Shown piece by piece: positions 60,564 to 64,000 of a stretch of 64,000 bases of DNA. The first letter of the stretch is position 1. Each line of letters starts with the position of its first letter. A model generated the notes under the pieces. That model had not been told where the DNA came from and did not search any database. It saw nothing but the letters and a program-made list of their open reading frames with translations. The stretch spans positions 1 through 64,000 of the forward strand of contig NZ_JANBVH010000002.1 of NCBI RefSeq assembly GCF_024273235.1. Direction: 5' to 3'. Source of the stretch: Sphingomonas faeni (GTDB taxonomy: Bacteria > Pseudomonadota > Alphaproteobacteria > Sphingomonadales > Sphingomonadaceae). Both the position numbers and the translations under genes were made by a program.

Positions 60564-61730
60564 CTAGTTCCCCTGCTGCGCGAGGGGGCCCGCTACCAAG
60601 TGCCCGCCGATCCAGGTGCCGGCGGGCTTCAGGTCGGCGGTTAGCGCGACCCAGTCGGCGCGCAATCCGGGGGCGAGCGCGCCGCGTTCGTGGGACAGGC
60701 CGAGGAATGCGGCGGGGTAGGTCGCCGCCATCGCCGCTGCGGTCGGCACGTCGGCATGAGTCCGCGCAACGAGGTTGCGGACCGCGCCGGCCATGTCGAG
60801 GTCGGAGCCGGCGAGCGTCCCGTCCTCGCCGAAGCACTTGCCGTCCTCGACATGGATCAAGCGCCCCTGAAGGCGGAAATCCTTGTCGACCGCGCCGACC
60901 GACGGCATCGCGTCGCTGACCAGCATCAGCCGGTCATTTGGTCGTGCGTTGAGCGCAAGACGCAGCGCGGCGTCGTGGACGTGCAGGCCGTCGGCGATCA
61001 GCCCGCAATAGACGTGGCGATCGTCAAGCGCGGCACCGACCACGCCCGGCGCGCGGTGAAGCAGCGGCGACATCGCGTTGAACAGATGCGTGATCCCGGT
61101 CAGGCCAGCGCCGACCGCGTCGACGATCGTCTCGTAGTCGGCGTCGGTATGGCCGGCGCTGACGATCACGCCGCCTGCGACCAGCCGTGCGATCGACGCC
61201 GCGTCGGTCAGCTCGGGGGCCAGCGTCACCATCACGCGGCCCTTGCGCGGACGGATCAGCAGGTCGATCATGGCATCGTCGAGCAGCCGGAACTTGGCCG
61301 GATCGTGGATGCCTTTGCGCGACGGGTTGATCCACGGCCCCTCGATATGCGCGCCGACCACGCCGGGAACGCCGGCGAGGATCGCAGCGTCCATCGCATC
61401 GAGAGTCGCCTCGATCACCTCGGGCGTGTCGCTGATCAGCGTCGGCATGAACGCGGTCGTGCCATAGGGCACATGCGCGGCGCCGATCGCGGCGATGCCC
61501 TCGACGGTCGGCTGGTCGTTGAGCAGCACGCCGCCGCCGCCGTTGACCTGCGTGTCGATGAACCCGGGGACGAGCCAGCCGCCGCCGAGGTCGATCGCCT
61601 CGGACGCGATCCGCTCGAGCGGGGTGATCAACGCGATCCGGTCACCGACGACGCGGATCGTCGCACCGTTCAGCAGGCCGTCGCGCGTGACGACGGTGCC
61701 GTTGACGACATGAAACTGGGACTCGCTCAT
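60564..61730 (-). CDS. nagA: N-acetylglucosamine-6-phosphate deacetylase
   Basis: The 388-residue protein has all NagA features: PGFIDTQVNGGGG, the metal ligand Glu in GAHIEGPWIN, metal His residues in SAGHTDA and THLFNAMSPL, IADGLHVH, and the catalytic Asp in VSDAMP. It removes acetate from GlcNAc-6-phosphate delivered by NagE. The ATG at 61730 overlaps the stop of the deaminase gene, and nagF starts three bases after its stop. Confidence 0.96.
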   Translation of the reverse strand: MSESQFHVVNGTVVTRDGLLNGATIRVVGDRIALITPLERIASEAIDLGGGWLVPGFIDTQVNGGGGVLLNDQPTVEGIAAIGAAHVPYGTTAFMPTLISDTPEVIEATLDAMDAAILAGVPGVVGAHIEGPWINPSRKGIHDPAKFRLLDDAMIDLLIRPRKGRVMVTLAPELTDAASIARLVAGGVIVSAGHTDADYETIVDAVGAGLTGITHLFNAMSPLLHRAPGVVGAALDDRHVYCGLIADGLHVHDAALRLALNARPNDRLMLVSDAMPSVGAVDKDFRLQGRLIHVEDGKCFGEDGTLAGSDLDMAGAVRNLVARTHADVPTAAAMAATYPAAFLGLSHERGALAPGLRADWVALTADLKPAGTWIGGHLVAGPLAQQGN

Positions 61731-62770
61731 ACCGTCTTCGTCACCTTGCTGAGATGCAGCGGCGCGTCGGGGTTGAGCCCGCGACGCAGCGAGAGGGCAT
61801 TGGCCATGCGGTAGAAGCTCTGGATCATGAGGATCGGCTCGATCGCCGGATGCGCGGTGTAGGCGGCGGGGGCGGTGTCGCCGTTCGCCTTCGCATCGGC
61901 GAGGCAGACGCGGGCGCCGCGGGCGGCAAACTCGGCTGCGGCTTCGCGCACACCATCGCCGGCGGCGTCGGAGGTGGCGAATGCGATCAGCGGGAAGCCG
62001 TTATTGACGATCGCCATCGGCCCGTGGCGGACTTCGGCGGCGCTGAACGCCTCGGCATGGAGCGCGCAGGTCTCCTTGAGCTTCAACGCGGCTTCCTGCG
62101 CGATGCCGTAGCCATAGCCGCGACCGATCACGAACAAATTGTTGGCGTCGGCCAGCGCATCGACCACCGACGTCCAATCCGCCTCGAACGCGCGCGACAG
62201 CAGCGTCGGCAGCGTGTCGATCGCCTTGGTCAGCGCGTCGTTCTGCGACCAGGCCGCGGTCAGCGCCGCGAACGCCGCGAGCGCGCAGATATAGGATTTG
62301 GTCGCCGCGACCGAGCGCTCCGGCCCGGCCTTCAGCGCGATCATCGTGTCGGCCATCTCGGCGAGCGGCGACGACTCATCGTTGACGAACGCGACGACAT
62401 GCGCGCCGGCCGTCTGATAGGCGGACACGGTGGCGAGCAGGTCGGGGCTGCGGCCGCTTTGCGATACCGCGATCACCAGTGCGGTGCCGGGCGCCATCGG
62501 TGCGGCATAGACCGACGACACCGACGGGGCGGCCGACGCGACCGGCACGCCGAGCAGCGTCTCGATCAGGTATTTGCCATAGGTTGCTGCGTGATCCGAC
62601 GACCCGCGCGCGCACGTCACGACCACGGCGGGCGGCGCGGCGCGAAGGCGCTCGCCGAGTGCCGCCAGCGCCTCGCGGTTGGCGGCGAGCAGCCGCGCGA
62701 CGGCGTCGGCGGCTTCGGCGGCTTCGCTGAACATCAGCGTCGGCGTCGACGCAGTGGTAATCTCGGTCAC
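61727..62770 (-). CDS. Glucosamine-6-phosphate deaminase, NagB-II (SIS) type
   Basis: The 347-residue protein has two SIS domains without the GlmS glutaminase domain: ARGSSDHAATYGKYLIETLL, SQSGRSPDLLATVSAYQTAG and GRGYGYGIAQEAALKLKETC, then AEVRHGPMAIV. NagB-II converts glucosamine-6-phosphate to fructose-6-phosphate and ammonia. It replaces classical NagB in this operon. The GTG at 62770 (TEITTASTPTLMFSEAAEAA) is chosen because the conserved MxxEI-like region starts soon after; the frame upstream has no similarity. Confidence 0.92.
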   Translation of the reverse strand: MTEITTASTPTLMFSEAAEAADAVARLLAANREALAALGERLRAAPPAVVVTCARGSSDHAATYGKYLIETLLGVPVASAAPSVSSVYAAPMAPGTALVIAVSQSGRSPDLLATVSAYQTAGAHVVAFVNDESSPLAEMADTMIALKAGPERSVAATKSYICALAAFAALTAAWSQNDALTKAIDTLPTLLSRAFEADWTSVVDALADANNLFVIGRGYGYGIAQEAALKLKETCALHAEAFSAAEVRHGPMAIVNNGFPLIAFATSDAAGDGVREAAAEFAARGARVCLADAKANGDTAPAAYTAHPAIEPILMIQSFYRMANALSLRRGLNPDAPLHLSKVTKTV

Positions 62771-62804
62771 GGTATGCCCCCCGGCCGGCGCCCGTGCGCC
62801 GGCG

Positions 62805-63542
62805 TCAGATGTCGTTGAGTTCGGCGACGAGGTCGTAGGCGTCGCCACGGTAATAGGATTGGGTGAATTCGGCGGCCCGGCCATCGCGCAGGAAGCCGCG
62901 GCGTTCGATGAACAGGCCGGCATGGCCTGCATCGACGCCGAGCATCTTGGCATGCTCCGGGCTGAAATGGACTGCGCGCAGGCGTTGCAGCGCGCGGACC
63001 GGACGGTTGCCCGCCGCTTCGAGCGCTTCGTACAACGAGTCCTGGACGGCATCGATCGTCGGCAGGCAGTATCCGGCGATCGTCGAATATTCGAGCGCCA
63101 TCGGCGTGTCGTCGGCGTAGCGGATGCGCTGGAACCGGTACACCGCAGAGCCCGGCGACAGCCCGAGCGACAGCGATTCCTCCGGCGTCACCATGCCGAT
63201 CGTGCGGTTGACCCACGCGCTGCTGGGCGTCCGCCCGCGCGACTGCATGTCCTCCGAGAAGGACGACAGCTTCGAGAAGCTCTTCTCGACGCGGGTGGCG
63301 ACGAACGTCCCCGCACCGCGACGACGGGTCAGCAGGCCTTCCTCGACCAGCCCGCCAATCGCCTTCCGCACGGTGATGCGCGACACGTCGTATTCGATCG
63401 CAAGATCGCGTTCGGCGGGCAGCGCGTCGTCCTTGGCCAGCACGTTGCGGTTGATCGCATCGCGGATCAGCTGCTGAAGCTGGACATACAACGGCGCCGG
63501 ATTGCCATCCCGGAACCTGCCAATGCTCGTTGAAAAGGACAT
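62805..63542 (-). CDS. nagR: GntR/HutC-family repressor of the nag operon
   Basis: The 245-residue protein has a winged helix (LPAERDLAIEYDVSRITVRK, then VEEGLLTRRRGAGTFV, about residues 10-80) and a UTRA effector-binding domain (about 95-240). Relatives (NagR/YvoA, DasR) sense glucosamine-6-phosphate or GlcNAc-6-phosphate. It is the first gene of nagR-nagB-II-nagA-nagF-nagE, so it would control its own operon, probably at the site around 63605-63633. Confidence 0.88.
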   Translation of the reverse strand: MSFSTSIGRFRDGNPAPLYVQLQQLIRDAINRNVLAKDDALPAERDLAIEYDVSRITVRKAIGGLVEEGLLTRRRGAGTFVATRVEKSFSKLSSFSEDMQSRGRTPSSAWVNRTIGMVTPEESLSLGLSPGSAVYRFQRIRYADDTPMALEYSTIAGYCLPTIDAVQDSLYEALEAAGNRPVRALQRLRAVHFSPEHAKMLGVDAGHAGLFIERRGFLRDGRAAEFTQSYYRGDAYDLVAELNDI

Positions 63543-63604
63543 GAAGGCGACTTTCGATGATGCCGGAGCGGGCCTCGAAACGAGAATGACCCAGCAACCG
63601 ATCT

Positions 63605-63633
63605 TGGATACGTTATGTATTGGTATTGTTCAA
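63605..63633 (-). promoter_or_regulatory. Probable promoter and operator of the nag operon
   Basis: On the minus strand TTGAAC (63633-63628), 17 bases, then TATCCA (63610-63605) forms a sigma-70-type promoter about 63 bases before the nagR ATG. The spacer contains ATACATAACGTAT, with ATAC/GTAT arms around five bases, and a nearby ATACCAAT. A GntR dimer bound there would block polymerase. The promoter overlaps the last codon of cutC. Confidence 0.5.
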
Positions 63634-64000
63634 GCGGCTTGACCGACCGTGTTACGAAGTACGGCCTTGAGATTTCGTACGCGCGTCGCATCGGTATGGC
63701 GGCGCGCGGCCGGAGCAAAGCCGAATTGGCGCTCGCGCGCGGCCGTTGCGGACGTGCCGTCCTCGTCGCTGGACACGACGAGGCTGCCGCAGGACGCATG
63801 CACTTCGCCGATGCCGGTCGCGAGGATCTCCGAGACGTTGTCGGAATCGACGCCGCTGCCGGCGAGAATGACGATGCGGCCCGCGGCGCGACGATGCAGC
63901 GTGGCCAGCATGGCAAGCCCGTCGATCGCCTTGGGTTGGCCACCCGACGTCAGGACGCGATCGAACCCGAGCGCGATCGCGGCGTCGAGGGCGGCCGGCA
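63630..64000 (-). CDS. cutC: CutC-family protein, C-terminal part (runs off the window)
   Basis: The visible 122 codons, read from the window edge, give ALDAAIALGFDRVLTSGGQP, then GRIVILAGSGVDSDNVSEIL and GIGEVHASCGSLV, matching the C-terminal half of the CutC TIM barrel (SGG and GSGV phosphate-loop-like motifs). CutC was linked to copper handling, but several gene contexts, including this one directly upstream of nag genes, suggest a sugar-related role. The N terminus lies outside. Confidence 0.82.
   Translation of the reverse strand, partial: PAALDAAIALGFDRVLTSGGQPKAIDGLAMLATLHRRAAGRIVILAGSGVDSDNVSEILATGIGEVHASCGSLVVSSDEDGTSATAARERQFGFAPAARRHTDATRVRNLKAVLRNTVGQAA

Overview
The window comes from a high-GC, motile, polysaccharide-producing alphaproteobacterium, most likely a sphingomonad (Sphingomonas or a close relative). 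The signs are a FliA/FlgM-type flagellar regulon combined with sigma-54 promoters, a MucR/Ros regulator between motility and exopolysaccharide genes, PssD/PssE-type glycosyltransferases, a fused EIIA-HPr-EI phosphotransferase protein for N-acetylglucosamine, and many GC-rich palindromic repeats. I see no tRNA, rRNA, CRISPR array or insertion sequence.

Layout. (1) 1-19195, flagellum. The window opens on the last codons of a flagellin gene. On the minus strand lie a hydroxylase/methyltransferase pair, then fliA, flhA and a lytic transglycosylase (transcribed transglycosylase > flhA > fliA), flgN-flgM, and flgA with a second stator-like pair. From 8507 the plus strand carries flgB-C-D-E-F-G-H-I-J-K-L, motA and motB. 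Exact or near-exact sigma-54 boxes precede the transglycosylase, the second stator operon and flgB. A sigma-28 box precedes flgM. A cluster of CGGCAA/TTGCCG palindromes sits upstream of flgB as a likely activator-binding site. (2) 19282-50109, polysaccharide synthesis and export. After mucR come a Wzy/O-antigen-ligase-type protein, an acyltransferase, and a nearly gapless plus-strand run (23602-35873) of glycosyltransferases, a flippase, a polymerase-like protein, a WecG/TagA/CpsF enzyme and a membrane-anchored GH74-like protein. A minus-strand block (37092-42404) encodes a tyrosine-autokinase co-polymerase, an outer-membrane barrel, an export lipoprotein and PssE/PssD. A plus-strand block (42815-50109) encodes a PPP-type phosphatase, a small membrane protein, a third polymerase-like protein, a second export lipoprotein and a second autokinase. 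(3) 50141-53716, envelope genes: a Rap1a-like protein divergent from a SleB-type wall hydrolase, and an acyltransferase operon with two small membrane proteins. (4) 53741-64000, sugar catabolism: a periplasmic GH31 glycosidase, then nagR-nagB-II-nagA-nagF-nagE for GlcNAc uptake and breakdown, and a partial cutC at the edge.

How it works together. The flagellar section looks like a cascade: sigma-54 with an activator turns on the transglycosylase-flhA-fliA operon and the basal-body/hook operon, and FliA then drives late genes including its own inhibitor flgM. MucR sits where it could balance motility against exopolysaccharide. The polysaccharide region has parts for two export routes and three polymerase-like proteins, but no initiating polyprenyl-phosphate sugar transferase in the window. 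The nag genes form one overlapping operon behind a GntR-type repressor.

The most unusual points are: a palindromic genomic repeat read in frame as an interdomain linker of NagF; a second EIIB-like domain in NagE with His in place of the phospho-accepting Cys; a FlgH without a lipobox; a signal-less transglycosylase paired with a short FlgJ; an apparently leaderless stator operon; a Rap1a-like/hydrolase divergent pair; and a small, possibly frameshifted gene at 36817-37060.
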